DNA of 64,000 nt from Tsukamurella paurometabola DSM 20162 (GCF_000092225.1 NC_014158.1:992001-1056000); one strand, 5' to 3'. Shown: positions 8,592-18,247, counted from the first letter of the stretch. The notes: generated by a model not told the origin, from the sequence alone. Numbers and translations are program-made.

Positions 8592-9746
8592 TCAGCCGGT
8601 GGGCCGCCAGAAGCCGTGGAATCCCTGGCCGATGTTGTCGGTGCGGATCGACGACAGCTGGACCGGGTCGCCCGCCTCGACCATCAGCCCGTTGCCCACC
8701 ACCATTGCGACGTGGCCGTCCCAGACGGCCAGGTCACCGGGTTGCAGATTCGACGCGCTCACCTGAGCGCCCACCACCTGATCCACGGCGATCCGGGGCA
8801 GCTCGATCCCGGCCTGCCGGTAGGCGAACTGGGTCAGTCCGCTGCAATCGAGCCCGACGCCCGGCGAGGTACCGCCCCACGCGTAGGGCACGCCAATCTG
8901 GGTGAGTGCGGCCTGCACCGCTGCTGCCGCCTTGGCGTTCGGGGCCTTCACCACCGAACCGTCGGGCAGGCGGATCGCCACCCCGCCCTTGGTGTCGGAG
9001 GCGCCCCGGGTACTCCGCGCGCTCGCGGTCTGCGCCGTGGCGGAGGAACCCTTGCCCGATCCGGACGAGCGGGGCGAGCCGAGGAGCGAGGTCGGCAGAG
9101 TGCTCAGGCCGCCGCCGGGCGACGCGCCGCCTCCGCTGGAGCTGCCGGCGCCGAGCGACGGAGAAGCCGAGGGAGCGGCGCTGCCGGTGGCCGACGCGGG
9201 GGTCGTGGCCGCACCACCGTCGACGGTGCCCGGAGCCGTCGGTGTGTTCGCCGCCAGCTCGCTCACCTTCCCGGTCTCATCGTCGAGCTCGCCGCGCACC
9301 TTCGTGAGCACGTCGAGGGCCTGCTGCACGTGATCCGCGGCAAGGGTGAGCACCGCGATCAGCCCGCCCGGGTTGGCGAGCGAGGGATCGGCGGCCTCCG
9401 CCTGCTGCAGGAAGGAGTCCAGGATCCGCCGCAGCTCGGCCTGCCCGCCACGGACCTTCTCGGCGGCCACGGTGACCGACTCCTTGATCGAACCGGTGTG
9501 CTGGGCCAGTGCCAACGCCGATACCCCGCCCGAGCCGATGGACCGCTGCGCGGCGCCCGCGTCCTGTCCCGTCCACGACTGCCCGACCGTCACGTTGGTG
9601 CTGCGGGTCTGTGCGCTGATCCGGTCCAACTCGGATTGGATTGCGGCGATCGCCGCATCGACGCCTCCGGTGGTGAGGTCGCCGGAACCGAAGGCGTCCA
9701 GGAGTGTGCGCAGGGGCGCCGCCAACGCCTGCACGATCGCGTTCAT
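8592..9746 (-). CDS. NlpC/P60 (C40) peptidoglycan endopeptidase
   Basis: 384 residues. The first ~190 residues are largely helical, followed by a Ser/Gly/Pro/Thr linker (about 195-265) and a C-terminal NlpC/P60 domain. The catalytic Cys is in [11 protein letters not shown] and the His in [11 protein letters not shown]40 enzymes cleave D-Glu-mDAP stem bonds in the cell wall, as RipA does in mycobacteria. There is no Sec or Tat signal at the N-terminus. Its start overlaps by 4 bases the stop of a small helical protein gene, recalling type VII secretion substrate pairs; that export route is inference. The downstream gene is the Rv3311-like gene. Confidence 0.88.
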   Translation of the reverse strand: MNAIVQALAAPLRTLLDAFGSGDLTTGGVDAAIAAIQSELDRISAQTRSTNVTVGQSWTGQDAGAAQRSIGSGGVSALALAQHTGSIKESVTVAAEKVRGGQAELRRILDSFLQQAEAADPSLANPGGLIAVLTLAADHVQQALDVLTKVRGELDDETGKVSELAANTPTAPGTVDGGAATTPASATGSAAPSASPSLGAGSSSGGGASPGGGLSTLPTSLLGSPRSSGSGKGSSATAQTASARSTRGASDTKGGVAIRLPDGSVVKAPNAKAAAAVQAALTQIGVPYAWGGTSPGVGLDCSGLTQFAYRQAGIELPRIAVDQVVGAQVSASNLQPGDLAVWDGHVAMVVGNGLMVEAGDPVQLSSIRTDNIGQGFHGFWRPTG

Positions 9747-10060
9747 CCCGCGCCGCCCCACACTCCGAGCAGCGCCGCGGTGCCGCCTGCCTCGGTTGCG
9801 GCGGACGCGGCCACCGTCCTCGCCGCACCGGCCGCAGCGGAGGCGTAGTACGCGGCCAACCGCACGAGTTCGGTGTCCGCGGCGGCGACGGCGCCCAGCA
9901 GCCCCGCCACGTAGTCCCCGCCCACCACCCCGAACACCGGCGCGAGCGCCGCGCCCGACACCGCGCCGGTCCCCGCCACCGCGGTCACCGCCGTGGCCAG
10001 AGTGCCCAGCGAGCCGCCGGCACTGGCCACCGACGGCAGGTCCATCCGGAAATCCTCCAC
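9743..10060 (-). CDS. small Ala/Gly-rich helical protein, possible type VII secretion partner
   Basis: 105 residues, almost entirely helix-forming and rich in Ala, Gly, Val and Ser. No charged signal-peptide start. It lies directly upstream of the C40 peptidase gene with an ATGA overlap, so translation is coupled. Size, composition and placement resemble WXG100-like or ESX-associated proteins paired with a secreted peptidase, but I see neither a W-x-G turn nor a clear YxxxD/E signal. Start could also be ATG 10045. Confidence 0.65.
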
Positions 10061-10135
10061 GCCTTTTCCCCCTGTCCGTTCCCCTCTTCAATTGGACGGG
10101 CGAGCGGGCCGTCGGGTTCCCGATACGCTTGCCGC

Positions 10136-10765
10136 ATGCAGATCACCGTGGTCGACCACCCCCTGGCCGCCGTCCGGCTCACCACGCTCCGCGCGGAATC
10201 GACCGACAACGCGTCGTTCCGGGCCGCCCTCAAAGAACTCACCCAGATGCTGGTCTACGAGGCCATGCGCGACGCCGCCGTGGTGGCCGAGCCGGTGACC
10301 ACGCCGCTCGAGGTGACCGACGGTGCGCGGCTCGCCGCGCCCCCGCTGCTGGTGCCGGTGCTGCGCGCCGGACTCGGCATGGTCGATCAGGCGCACGCGA
10401 TGCTGCCCGAATCGCAGGTGGGTTTCGTCGGTATGGGCCGTAACGAGGAGAACTACGTTCCCGAGCCCTACTTCCAGTCGCTGCCCGCGGACCTCGCGGG
10501 CCGCCCCGTGTTCGTACTCGACCCGATGCTCGCGACCGGCGGATCGATGGTCGAGACCCTGGGCCTGCTCGCGCAGCGCGGCGCCACCGACGTCACCGCG
10601 GTATGCGTGGTCGCCGCCCCCGAAGGCGTACGGGCCCTCACCGATTGCGGGCACCCCGTGCGGCTGGTCACGGCCACCGTGGACCGTGGACTCAACCAGG
10701 ATGCCTACATCGTTCCTGGTCTCGGCGACGCGGGTGACCGGCAGTTCGGACCGCGCTGGAGCTGA
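10136..10765 (+). CDS. upp: uracil phosphoribosyltransferase
   Basis: Converts uracil and PRPP to UMP in pyrimidine salvage. 209 residues, typical. The PRPP-binding loop is in [14 protein letters not shown]. The uracil-binding C-terminal region [21 protein letters not shown] is present; it ends in the usual FG near the C-terminus. Orthologue of Rv3309c by motifs and synteny. Divergent from the C40 peptidase operon and convergent with the secreted-protein gene that follows. Confidence 0.96.
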   Translation: MQITVVDHPLAAVRLTTLRAESTDNASFRAALKELTQMLVYEAMRDAAVVAEPVTTPLEVTDGARLAAPPLLVPVLRAGLGMVDQAHAMLPESQVGFVGMGRNEENYVPEPYFQSLPADLAGRPVFVLDPMLATGGSMVETLGLLAQRGATDVTAVCVVAAPEGVRALTDCGHPVRLVTATVDRGLNQDAYIVPGLGDAGDRQFGPRWS

Positions 10766-10775
10766 CCGGAGCGCG

Positions 10776-11324
10776 TCAGCCCGCCCAGAAGGCGGTCGCC
10801 GGTTCGGTGAATTCGCCTGTGGCGGTGGAGATCACCAGTCCTTGCGGGGTGATGTTGATGGTGGCATCGGGGGCCCGTGCCACCCAACCGGGTCCGGCGG
10901 GGAGCACCCCGTCGATGCGGGTGCCGACGCCGGTGTCACTGCGCCAACCGGCGTAGTAGAGCGCATCACCGCGCGCGCAGACCACGGCTTGCGAGGTCGC
11001 GGTCTGCACGATCATCCGTGCGGGATCGATGTCGGCGCATCGGGCCGGCGTCCCCAGGAAGCCGTGCCGGTCGGTGCCGGGCACAGTGGGCGCAGGCGGT
11101 AACGGGGCATCGTCGAGGCTCTCCGGGGGCTGCGGCGCCGACGGTGCGGAGGAGCCCGACGAGGGCGCGGACGGATTCGGCGCGGCTGCCGTCGCGGCCG
11201 GGTCCTCCCGGCCGTTGACGAACGCCGCCGCGCCGGCTGCGGCAGCCACCACGATCGCCATGCCGACGATCACCGACACCACGATCACCCGGCCGCGCTC
11301 GGTACTGCCTCCCGGGCGGCTCAC
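10776..11324 (-). CDS. membrane-anchored or exported hypothetical protein
   Basis: 182 residues. A short basic N-terminus is followed by one hydrophobic segment (about residues 14-38, VIVVSVIVGMAIVVAAAAG). Then come a Pro/Ser/Ala-rich linker to about residue 85 and a small C-terminal domain with two Cys (ARCADID and AVVCARG) that could form a disulfide outside the cell. The GTG start at 11324 overlaps the TGA of the phosphomannomutase gene (GTGA); ATG 11339 is an alternative. Function unknown. Confidence 0.7.
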   Translation of the reverse strand: MSRPGGSTERGRVIVVSVIVGMAIVVAAAAGAAAFVNGREDPAATAAAPNPSAPSSGSSAPSAPQPPESLDDAPLPPAPTVPGTDRHGFLGTPARCADIDPARMIVQTATSQAVVCARGDALYYAGWRSDTGVGTRIDGVLPAGPGWVARAPDATINITPQGLVISTATGEFTEPATAFWAG

Positions 11325-12946
11325 GTCAGCTCCGCCCACCCGCGGACGGTGTCGGTCACCGCGGTCAACCGCGAGCGGCCGGCCGCCTCGGCATGCGCGA
11401 TCGCCTCCTGGCCCTCGTTCTCCGACACCGGCACGATCACCTCCAGGTAGAACTTCGCCTTGGGCTCGGTTCCCGAGGGGCGCACGGTCACTCGCACGCC
11501 ATCGCCACGGAAGACCAGCGCGTCCGTCGCGGGCCGAGCCTGCCGCAGATCCTCACAGCCGACCGGCGTGCCCGCAACCGCTGCGGGCGGATCCGCCCGC
11601 AACCGGGCCATGATGTTCCCGATCCGGGAGACATCGTCCACGCGCAGCGAGTACTGGCTGGTGAGGTACACACCGTGTCGCCGGTACAGCGAGTGCAGCG
11701 CGTCGAGCAGGCTCGCGCCCCCGGCCTTGAGCGATGCCGCGTACGCGGCGGCGACCACCGCCGCGGAGATACCGTCCTTATCGCGCACCGCGGCCGGATC
11801 GACGCACAGCCCCAGTGCCTCCTCGTAGGCGAACACCAAACCGGTCCCGGCACGGACCAGGTTCTTGAACCCGGTGAGCGTGCGGGCGTACCGCGCTCCG
11901 TGGCTCGCCGCGATCGCGCCGAGCAGTTCGGAGCTGACGATCGTGGTCGCCACCAGCGGGTCCGACGGCGAACCCGGTAGCGGCGAGGACAGCAGGTGAT
12001 CGCCCAGCAGCGCACCGGATTCATCGCCGGTGAGCATGCGCCAGCCGTCCGGGCCGCGCACTCCGAGAGCGCACCGGTCGGCATCCGGGTCCAAGGCGAC
12101 CGCGAGATCGGCGTCCACCCGCTCGGCCAACGCCAGCAACAGATCGGCCGCACCCGGCTCCTCCGGGTTCGGGAAGGCAACCGTGGGAAATTCGCCGTCG
12201 GGGGCGAACTGCTCCGCGACCACGTGAACGTCATCGAAACCGCTGCGCCGCAGGGCCTCCACCGCGACGGCGCCGCCCACACCGTGCATCGGCGTCAGCG
12301 CGATCCGCAGGGGCGCCGCGGGCGCGCCGGTGAGCGAGGAAACCCGGTCGAGGTATGCGGCGAGCACCTCGGTGGCCCGCGGGTCGTCGGGCACCGTCGC
12401 CCGGGCGATCGACGCGGCGCCCGGGGCACCGTCGATCAACTTCTCGATCTCGGCGTCGGCGGGCGCCACGAGCTGCGCACCCCCATCGAGGTACACCTTG
12501 TAGCCGTTGTCGGCGGGCGGGTTGTGCGAGGCGGTGATCTGCACACCCGCAACGGCCCCGAGCGCCCTGGTGGCGAAGGAGACCCACGGCGTGGGGCCGG
12601 GTTCGGGGAGTGCTACCACCGCGAACCCCTGTGCGGCGAGCACTTCGGTGGCCGCGGCGAAGAAGGCCTCGGAGCCGCGCCGGGCGTCGCGGCCCACCAC
12701 CACGGTGCCCCCGCCCAGGCACTTGCCCTTGAGCCATTCACCGAGCGCCCAGGTGGTGCGGGTGACCACCGCGATGTTCATGCCCGACGGTCCGCCGCGC
12801 ACCGGGCCGCGCAGGCCCGCGGTGCCGAAGGTGAGCGGTGCCGCGAACCGCTCGGCGAGGTCGTCGGCATCGAGTGCCTCCAACTCCGCGCGGGTCTGCG
12901 GATCGGGATCGGCGGCGATCCAGGCCTGCGCCTGCGGGGTCTGCAC
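11321..12946 (-). CDS. pmmB: phospho-sugar mutase (phosphomannomutase/phosphoglucomutase)
   Basis: Interconverts hexose-1- and hexose-6-phosphates. 541 residues, as expected for the PgcA/PmmB branch. Active-site phosphoserine loop TASHNPPADN, metal-binding DPDADRCALG, N-terminal TFGTAGLRGP and C-terminal phosphate-binding RPSGTEPK are all present. GTG start at 12946, directly after the deoD stop. deoD-pmmB is a conserved pair in mycobacteria (Rv3307-Rv3308), where the mutase can isomerise ribose-1-phosphate released by the phosphorylase; that coupling is inferred. Confidence 0.93.
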   Translation of the reverse strand: MQTPQAQAWIAADPDPQTRAELEALDADDLAERFAAPLTFGTAGLRGPVRGGPSGMNIAVVTRTTWALGEWLKGKCLGGGTVVVGRDARRGSEAFFAAATEVLAAQGFAVVALPEPGPTPWVSFATRALGAVAGVQITASHNPPADNGYKVYLDGGAQLVAPADAEIEKLIDGAPGAASIARATVPDDPRATEVLAAYLDRVSSLTGAPAAPLRIALTPMHGVGGAVAVEALRRSGFDDVHVVAEQFAPDGEFPTVAFPNPEEPGAADLLLALAERVDADLAVALDPDADRCALGVRGPDGWRMLTGDESGALLGDHLLSSPLPGSPSDPLVATTIVSSELLGAIAASHGARYARTLTGFKNLVRAGTGLVFAYEEALGLCVDPAAVRDKDGISAAVVAAAYAASLKAGGASLLDALHSLYRRHGVYLTSQYSLRVDDVSRIGNIMARLRADPPAAVAGTPVGCEDLRQARPATDALVFRGDGVRVTVRPSGTEPKAKFYLEVIVPVSENEGQEAIAHAEAAGRSRLTAVTDTVRGWAELT

Positions 12947-13783
12947 CTACATCGCCTCGATCACGTCGGCGAGCAGGCCGCCCATCCGTGCGGCCGCCTC
13001 GCGGCCGGCCTCGAGGACCTCCTCGTGATTGAGCGGTTCGCCGGTGATGCCGGCCGCCAGGTTGGTCACCAGGGAGATGCCGAGGACTGCGGCATCGGCG
13101 GCGCGAGCGGCGATGGTCTCGTGCACCGTCGACATGCCCACCAGGTCGGCGCCGAGCGTGCGCAGCATGCGGATCTCGGCCGGCGTCTCGTAGTGCGGGC
13201 CGGGCAGCCCGGCGTACACGCCATCCGTGAGCGAGGGATCCACTCGCTGCGCCAGGGCGCGCAGCGCGGGGGAGTAGGCATCGACCAGGTTGACGAACTC
13301 CGCGCCGACGAGCGGCGAGCGCGCGGTGAGGTTCAGGTGGTCCGAGATCAGTACCGGTTCGCCGACGAACATGCCTTCACGCAGCCCGCCGGCGGCGTTG
13401 GTGAGGATCACGGTGCTCGCGCCCGCCGCGCAGGCGGTGCGCACCGGGTGCACCACCCGGGACAGGTCGTGCCCCTCGTAGGCGTGCGTGCGGCCGAGCA
13501 GCACCAGCACCCGCTTGCCGCCCACCGCCAGGGCGATCGCGGTCCCCTTGTGGCCCGCCGCGCTGGGCGGCGCGAAGTGCGGCAGATCGGCCATCGGCAC
13601 CGAACCCAGAGCGGAGCCGCGTGCGGTGAGGGCCTCCGCCGCCGGTGCCCAGCCGGAGCCGAGCACGACCGCCACGTCGAAGGGTTCGCCACCGGTCGCC
13701 GCGGTGAGAGCGGAGGCCGCCTCGCGGGCCGCTGCCGCGGGATCGTCGATGCCGGAGTCGCGTACCACGTGAACTTGCGCCAT
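12947..13783 (-). CDS. deoD: purine nucleoside phosphorylase
   Basis: Phosphorolysis of inosine, guanosine and deoxy forms to free base and (deoxy)ribose-1-phosphate. 278 residues, trimeric PNP type. Visible motifs: [14 protein letters not shown] (phosphate loop), [12 protein letters not shown] (phosphate-binding His), [27 protein letters not shown], and the purine-pocket segment [12 protein letters not shown]. Orthologue of Rv3307. Stop abuts the GTG of pmmB, so the two are co-transcribed. Divergent from the enoyl-CoA hydratase-like gene with a 32-base gap. Confidence 0.95.
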   Translation of the reverse strand: MAQVHVVRDSGIDDPAAAAREAASALTAATGGEPFDVAVVLGSGWAPAAEALTARGSALGSVPMADLPHFAPPSAAGHKGTAIALAVGGKRVLVLLGRTHAYEGHDLSRVVHPVRTACAAGASTVILTNAAGGLREGMFVGEPVLISDHLNLTARSPLVGAEFVNLVDAYSPALRALAQRVDPSLTDGVYAGLPGPHYETPAEIRMLRTLGADLVGMSTVHETIAARAADAAVLGISLVTNLAAGITGEPLNHEEVLEAGREAAARMGGLLADVIEAM

Positions 13784-13815
13784 GGCCCCAGATGCTAGCG
13801 GCTATCGTAATGCCC

Positions 13816-14526
13816 ATGCCTTACGTCACGCGGACCGACGACGTCTTCACTCTGTTCCTGGGCGATGAGGGCGTCGAGCTCTCGGAGACCAACCCCGAGA
13901 ACCGCTTCTCCCCGGATTGGATCGACGCGGTGCACGCCCGCCTCGACGAGATCGAGGCGCAGGCGGCGGGGGCGCCCGCAGCGCTGGTGGTCACCGCCAC
14001 CGGCAAGTTCTTCTCCAACGGCCTCGACGTGATGTACATCCTGGCCAACGTGGGCGAGCTGCCGTCGTACCTGGACCGCGTGCACACGGTGTTCAGCCGG
14101 CTGCTGACGTTCCCCATGACCACCGTGGCCGCGGTGAACGGCCATGCCTTCGGCGCCGGCGCGATGCTGGCCCTGTCCTGTGACTTCACCGTGATGCGCG
14201 ACGATCGCGGCTTCTTCTGCCTCCCCGAGGTGAGCCTCAAGATGGGCTTCACGGTGGGCATGGCCACGTTGCTGCGTTCACGTCTGCCCTACCAGACCGC
14301 GGTCGAGGCGATGACCACCGGACGTCGCTACGGCGGCGGTGACGCGGTGGCCGCCGGTATCGCGCAGGGCACCGCCTCGGAGGCCGAGCTGCTGGCCGCC
14401 GCGACCGCGCGCGCCGCTGCGAACGCCGCCGCCGACGGGCCGACGCTGAACAAGATCAAGAACGATCTGCACGCGCCGCTCATCGCCGACCTCGCGGTGC
14501 CGACCACCGAAGTCAAGTTCGGCTGA
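13816..14526 (+). CDS. enoyl-CoA hydratase/isomerase family protein
   Basis: 236 residues with the crotonase fold. Oxyanion-hole segments are ATGKFFSNGLDVMY and NGHAFGAGAMLALSCDF. The usual catalytic Glu positions are not both obvious, which suits an isomerase or delta3,delta2-enoyl-CoA isomerase-like enzyme. Start ATG 13816 was chosen; ATG 13810 two codons earlier is equally possible. The next gene starts 2 bases after its stop, so it probably shares a transcript with the two amidohydrolases. Confidence 0.88.
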   Translation: MPYVTRTDDVFTLFLGDEGVELSETNPENRFSPDWIDAVHARLDEIEAQAAGAPAALVVTATGKFFSNGLDVMYILANVGELPSYLDRVHTVFSRLLTFPMTTVAAVNGHAFGAGAMLALSCDFTVMRDDRGFFCLPEVSLKMGFTVGMATLLRSRLPYQTAVEAMTTGRRYGGGDAVAAGIAQGTASEAELLAAATARAAANAAADGPTLNKIKNDLHAPLIADLAVPTTEVKFG

Positions 14527-14528
14527 CG

Positions 14529-15728
14529 GTGCCGGTGCCCGTCGCCTCCACCCTCGCCCGCCTGACCGAGACGGTCGACGCCGCGGCTCCCGAGCTGGTG
14601 GCGCTGAGCCACGCCGTGCATGCGCGGCCCGAGCTGGCATTCGAGGAGCACTACGCGTCGGGACTGGTGGCCGAGGCGCTCGCCGGTCACGGATTCGCCG
14701 TGACCCGCGGTATCGCCGATCTCGAAACGGCGCTTGTCGCGCGCAGTGGCACCGGCCCGCTGCGCGTCGCCGTGTTCGCCGAGTACGACGCGCTGCCCGG
14801 GATAGGCCACGCGTGCGGGCACAACATCATCGCCGCGGCGGGCGTCGGGGCGGGTCTGGCGCTGGCCTCCGTCGCCGATGACATGGGGCTCACCGTCGAG
14901 GTCTACGGGACCCCGGCGGAGGAGTCCGGTGCCGGCAAAGTTCTCATGTTGCGGCGCGGCGCCTTCGACGCAGTGGCGTGCGCAGGCATGGTGCACCCGG
15001 CCCCGTTCGACGTGGTGCGCACCCGCACCCTGGCTTTGGCCGATCTCGCGATCTCGTTCACCGGGCGGGAGGCGCACGCCTCCGCGGCTCCGTGGGCGGG
15101 GCGCAACGCGGGCGATGCGGCGACGGTGGCCCAGGTCGCGCTCGGTCTCCTACGGCAGCACCTCGAGCCGGGACAGCAACTGCACGGATTCGTCAGCGAG
15201 GGCGGTACCGCGCCGAACGTCGTTCCCGCGGCCACGGAGCTGTTGTACTACCTGCGGGCGGAGACAGCCGAATCGCTGGACCGGTTGGCCGAGCGTGCCA
15301 ACGACTGCTTCGCCGCGGGGGCGCTCGCGTCCGGGTGCACCCACGAGGTGCGTGAGGTCTCTCCCAGCTACTCCGAGTTGCGCAGTGACGAGGCCCTCGC
15401 GCAGGCGTACCGCTCGGCCGCTGTGGCGATAGGCCGCGAGCCGGTGGCGCCCGAGTACGAACGCGCGGTGCCCCTGGGGAGTACCGATATGGGCAACGTG
15501 AGCCACGCGGTACCGTCGATCCATCCGCTGATCGGCCTGGATACCGGCGGGGCCGTGACCCACCAGCCGGAATTCACGGCGGCCGCCGCGAGCGCCTCGG
15601 CCGACCGGGCCGTGCGCGATGGTGCGCTCGCACTGGCCGCCGCGTTCGCCGCGGTCGCGGAGAACGAGACGGAGCGCGCGCGGTTGCTGGACGGTGCCGC
15701 GCGCCGAGGAAGGAACAACGGAGAGTGA
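14529..15728 (+). CDS. amiB1: M20-family amidohydrolase (AmiB1-like)
   Basis: Zinc-dependent amidohydrolase/aminoacylase of the M20D type, 399 residues. N-terminal HARPELAFEE, metal-site segment FAEYDALPGIGHACGHN and PAEESGAGK (catalytic Glu) are visible. A dimerisation domain follows (FTGREAHASAAPWAGRNA). GTG start. A short tail after the last conserved strand is rich in charged residues. Orthologue of Rv3306c by order. Overlaps the next amidohydrolase by 4 bases. Substrate unknown; these pairs are related to p-aminobenzoyl-glutamate and N-acyl amino acid hydrolases. Confidence 0.9.
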   Translation: MPVPVASTLARLTETVDAAAPELVALSHAVHARPELAFEEHYASGLVAEALAGHGFAVTRGIADLETALVARSGTGPLRVAVFAEYDALPGIGHACGHNIIAAAGVGAGLALASVADDMGLTVEVYGTPAEESGAGKVLMLRRGAFDAVACAGMVHPAPFDVVRTRTLALADLAISFTGREAHASAAPWAGRNAGDAATVAQVALGLLRQHLEPGQQLHGFVSEGGTAPNVVPAATELLYYLRAETAESLDRLAERANDCFAAGALASGCTHEVREVSPSYSELRSDEALAQAYRSAAVAIGREPVAPEYERAVPLGSTDMGNVSHAVPSIHPLIGLDTGGAVTHQPEFTAAAASASADRAVRDGALALAAAFAAVAENETERARLLDGAARRGRNNGE

Positions 15729-16906
15729 GCGGCGCGACGGGCGCAGCCCGGGTGGACGAGTGGTTGCTGCACAAGGGGGACTGGCTGCGGGACTTCCGTC
15801 GCGATCTCCACGCGCACCCCGAGCTATCGTGGCGTGAGCAGCGCACCACCAAGATCGTCTTCGAGGCCCTCTCCGCCGCCGGCCTGCACCCGCGCAAGCT
15901 CTCCACCACCGGGCTGGTGTGCGACCTCGGTCCCAGCACCGGCGAGCGGGTCGCGCTGCGCGCCGATATGGACGCGCTCCCGATCCACGAGGCCACGGGC
16001 CTGGACTTCCAGTCCGGTAATCCCGGTGTCTCACACGCCTGCGGACACGATGCGCACACCACGATCCTGCTGGGCACCGCCCTCGCGCTGGCCGAAGCGG
16101 ACGCCGCAGGCGAATTGCCGGTGGGGGTGCGCCTGATCTTCCAGCCCGCCGAAGAGGTGATGCCCGGTGGCGCGCTCTCGGCAGTGCGCGATCACGTGAT
16201 GGACGGCGTCTCCCGGATCTACGCGCTGCACTGCGATCCGCGGATCGAGGTGGGGCGGATCGGGGTGCGCTCCGGGGCGATCACATCGGCGGCGGATCAC
16301 GTCGAGGTGATCCTGCACTCGCCGGGCGGTCACACATCGCGGCCGCACCTGACCTCGGACCTGATCTACGGGATGGGCACCGTGATCACCGGTCTGCCGG
16401 GTGTGCTCTCGCGCCGGGTGGATCCGCGGTCGGGAACGATCATGGTGTGGGGCGCCGCGAACGGAGGCTCCGCCCCCAATGCGATCCCGCAGATCGGCGC
16501 CCTGCACGGCACCGTGCGCACCGGTGAACACCACATCTGGGCGACGCTGGAGCCGGTGGTGCGCGACATCATCGACGGCCTGATCTCGCCGCTGCGGATC
16601 AAGTACGAGGTGAACTACACCCGCGGTGTGCCGCCGGTGATCAACGAGGAGCACGCCACCGCGATCCTCACCGCCGCGGCGCTCGCGGTCTCTCCCGATG
16701 CGGTGACGGATACGCCGCAATCCGGTGGCGGCGAAGACTTCTCGTGGTACCTGGAGGAGGCGCCCGGCGCCATGGCGCGGCTGGGCGTGTGGTCCGGTGA
16801 GGGGCGCCAGTACGACCTGCACCAACCGGATTTCGTGCTCGACGAGCGCGCCCTGGAGATGGGCGTGCGGGTGTTCACCAACGTGGTCTTCGGTTCCGCG
16901 GAGTAG
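15725..16906 (+). CDS. amiA1: M20-family amidohydrolase (AmiA1-like)
   Basis: 393 residues, paralogue of the gene before it, with which it shares a GTGA overlap. Conserved zinc-site motifs: LHAHPELSWRE, RADMDALPIHEATG, SHACGHDAHTT, QPAEEVMPGGA, and a late metal-ligand segment SGGGEDFSWY. Dimerisation-domain signature HSPGGHTSRPH. Orthologue of Rv3305c. Likely hydrolyses N-acyl or N-aminoacyl amides in the cytosol; no signal peptide. Confidence 0.92.
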   Translation: MSGATGAARVDEWLLHKGDWLRDFRRDLHAHPELSWREQRTTKIVFEALSAAGLHPRKLSTTGLVCDLGPSTGERVALRADMDALPIHEATGLDFQSGNPGVSHACGHDAHTTILLGTALALAEADAAGELPVGVRLIFQPAEEVMPGGALSAVRDHVMDGVSRIYALHCDPRIEVGRIGVRSGAITSAADHVEVILHSPGGHTSRPHLTSDLIYGMGTVITGLPGVLSRRVDPRSGTIMVWGAANGGSAPNAIPQIGALHGTVRTGEHHIWATLEPVVRDIIDGLISPLRIKYEVNYTRGVPPVINEEHATAILTAAALAVSPDAVTDTPQSGGGEDFSWYLEEAPGAMARLGVWSGEGRQYDLHQPDFVLDERALEMGVRVFTNVVFGSAE

Positions 16907-16931
16907 TCACGCGGCTCGGTGTCGCCGGCGG

Positions 16932-17918
16932 TCAGTGCGGCTGTACGAGTGCGTCGCCGAGGGCGGTGCGGCGGTACAGGACGCGGCGGCCGTAGCGAGC
17001 ACTGTCGACGATCCCGTTGGCGCCGAGCACCTTCAGGCTCTGGGAGATCGCCGACGGTGATACGCAGAGCAACCGGGCCAGTTCGCTGACCGCCGCCGGT
17101 TCCTCCAGTGCCACCAGGAGATCCGCCTTCGCCGCACCGATCAGTCGGCGCAGGGAATCCGCGGCGACGGGCGCCGCCCACTCGATGAGCGTCGCCGAAC
17201 CGCGTGCGGGGTAGGCGATGTGTGGCGCCGTGCACCGCGGGTCATGCGCGGCGGCGACGCCACCGATGAAGACGCTCGGAACGAGCATCAGTCCCCGCCC
17301 GTCGGTGGGGAATTCGCCGCTGGCGTTCGAGCACGCCAGATCGATGCGGAGTTCGCCCGTGCGGCTCCAGGACACCCGCGGGGTGAGGGAACGGAAGAGC
17401 TGCGCGGGGCCGCCGGCCGCCAGTTCCCGCCCGCGGTAGGTGATATCGGACTCCAGGATTCGTTCGATCGCCGGCCAGTGGGGCGCGATGGTCTCCCGGT
17501 GGTATCCGGCAAGGGCGTCGGCCACGCGCCGGGCGGGCTCGGGGTGGTCGATCACCGCGGTGAGTGCTGGAGCCGGGCGCGCGCCTTCGCTCAGGCCCGC
17601 GAGCTGGCGGCGCGCCTCCTCCGCGTCGGTGGCCTCGACCAGGCGCAGATGCTCCGCGAAGGTCGGGCGCGCGGACTCGGCCGGTGGCGGTGTGAGGAAG
17701 TCCGGAATCTGCGCCCCCGAGGGGGAGACGAGCACATCGATCAGTTCGCTGTCGAAGCTGTTCCGTCGGGCGAGGGCCTCCCGCCGCCAGTGTCCCAGGT
17801 GCGGGCCGAACGGCAGCGCCTTCCGGAAGTGGAACAGGCTGAGCGCCGTTTCGTTCAACGGGGACAGCACGAATCGGGCATCGGCCAGGTCGCCGACGTC
17901 CAGCAGATAGGTCAACAT
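16932..17918 (-). CDS. ArsR-like winged-helix transcriptional regulator with large N-terminal domain
   Basis: 328 residues. A C-terminal winged helix (about residues 255-325; VSELARLLCVSPSAISQSLKVLGANGIV) follows a ~250-residue domain of the kind found in actinobacterial DUF5937/ArsR fusions. ATG 17918 is preceded by AGGTGG at 8 bases, which favours it over GTG 17930. That ribosome site lies inside a perfect interrupted palindrome (17920-17934), pointing to autorepression. Divergent from a small gene at 17975. Convergent with amiA1, with a 25-base gap. Confidence 0.85.
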   Translation of the reverse strand: MLTYLLDVGDLADARFVLSPLNETALSLFHFRKALPFGPHLGHWRREALARRNSFDSELIDVLVSPSGAQIPDFLTPPPAESARPTFAEHLRLVEATDAEEARRQLAGLSEGARPAPALTAVIDHPEPARRVADALAGYHRETIAPHWPAIERILESDITYRGRELAAGGPAQLFRSLTPRVSWSRTGELRIDLACSNASGEFPTDGRGLMLVPSVFIGGVAAAHDPRCTAPHIAYPARGSATLIEWAAPVAADSLRRLIGAAKADLLVALEEPAAVSELARLLCVSPSAISQSLKVLGANGIVDSARYGRRVLYRRTALGDALVQPH

Positions 17919-17919
17919 G

Positions 17920-17934
17920 TTAGGTGCCACCTAA
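17920..17934. promoter_or_regulatory. perfect interrupted palindrome over RBS of ArsR-like gene
   Basis: TTAGGTGCCACCTAA: two 7-base arms around one central base, immediately upstream of the regulator's ATG and covering its ribosome site. A regulator bound here would block its own translation start and could control the divergent small gene. Operator role is inferred from symmetry and position. Confidence 0.55.
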
Positions 17935-17974
17935 ATCGTTGGAACCTTCGCCGCGGTTCGCGTGTACTCGGGAC

Positions 17975-18199
17975 ATGAGCGGATATCGAGAACACTGGAA
18001 CCTGACATCGGACCCACCGGTAGCAGCAGTCTATGCGCGGCTGGCGGATCTGCACGACGAAGCGGAGAACCGGCACCGCAGCACGGGTGCTCCGGTGCGG
18101 GCGCGGCCGGGCCTGCGGCGCACCGTCGCCCGTACTCTGCGGCGCCTGGCAGCGGCGATCGAACCGGCACCGTCCTCCCGCAGTCCCGAGCCCGCCTGA
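17975..18199 (+). CDS. small hypothetical protein, Arg-rich C-terminus
   Basis: 74 residues from ATG 17975; a longer start at 17924 would run through the operator and is less likely. The N-terminal half (YREHWNLTSDPPVAAVYARLADLHDEAE) looks like a real amphipathic helix. The C-terminal half is Arg/Ala/Pro-rich. It is divergent from the ArsR-like gene and followed by a hairpin terminator, which supports a real transcription unit. No known family recognised. Confidence 0.45.
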   Translation: MSGYREHWNLTSDPPVAAVYARLADLHDEAENRHRSTGAPVRARPGLRRTVARTLRRLAAAIEPAPSSRSPEPA

Positions 18200-18247
18200 T
18201 CCGGTCGTCCCCCCGCGCCGCACCGATCCGCGAGCGCCTCGTTTCGT

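Noticed and set aside
11996-13798. 600-codon open frame on the + strand over pmmB and deoD
   Set aside because: Arg/Gly/His-rich mirror frame of two well-supported genes; no motif recognised.
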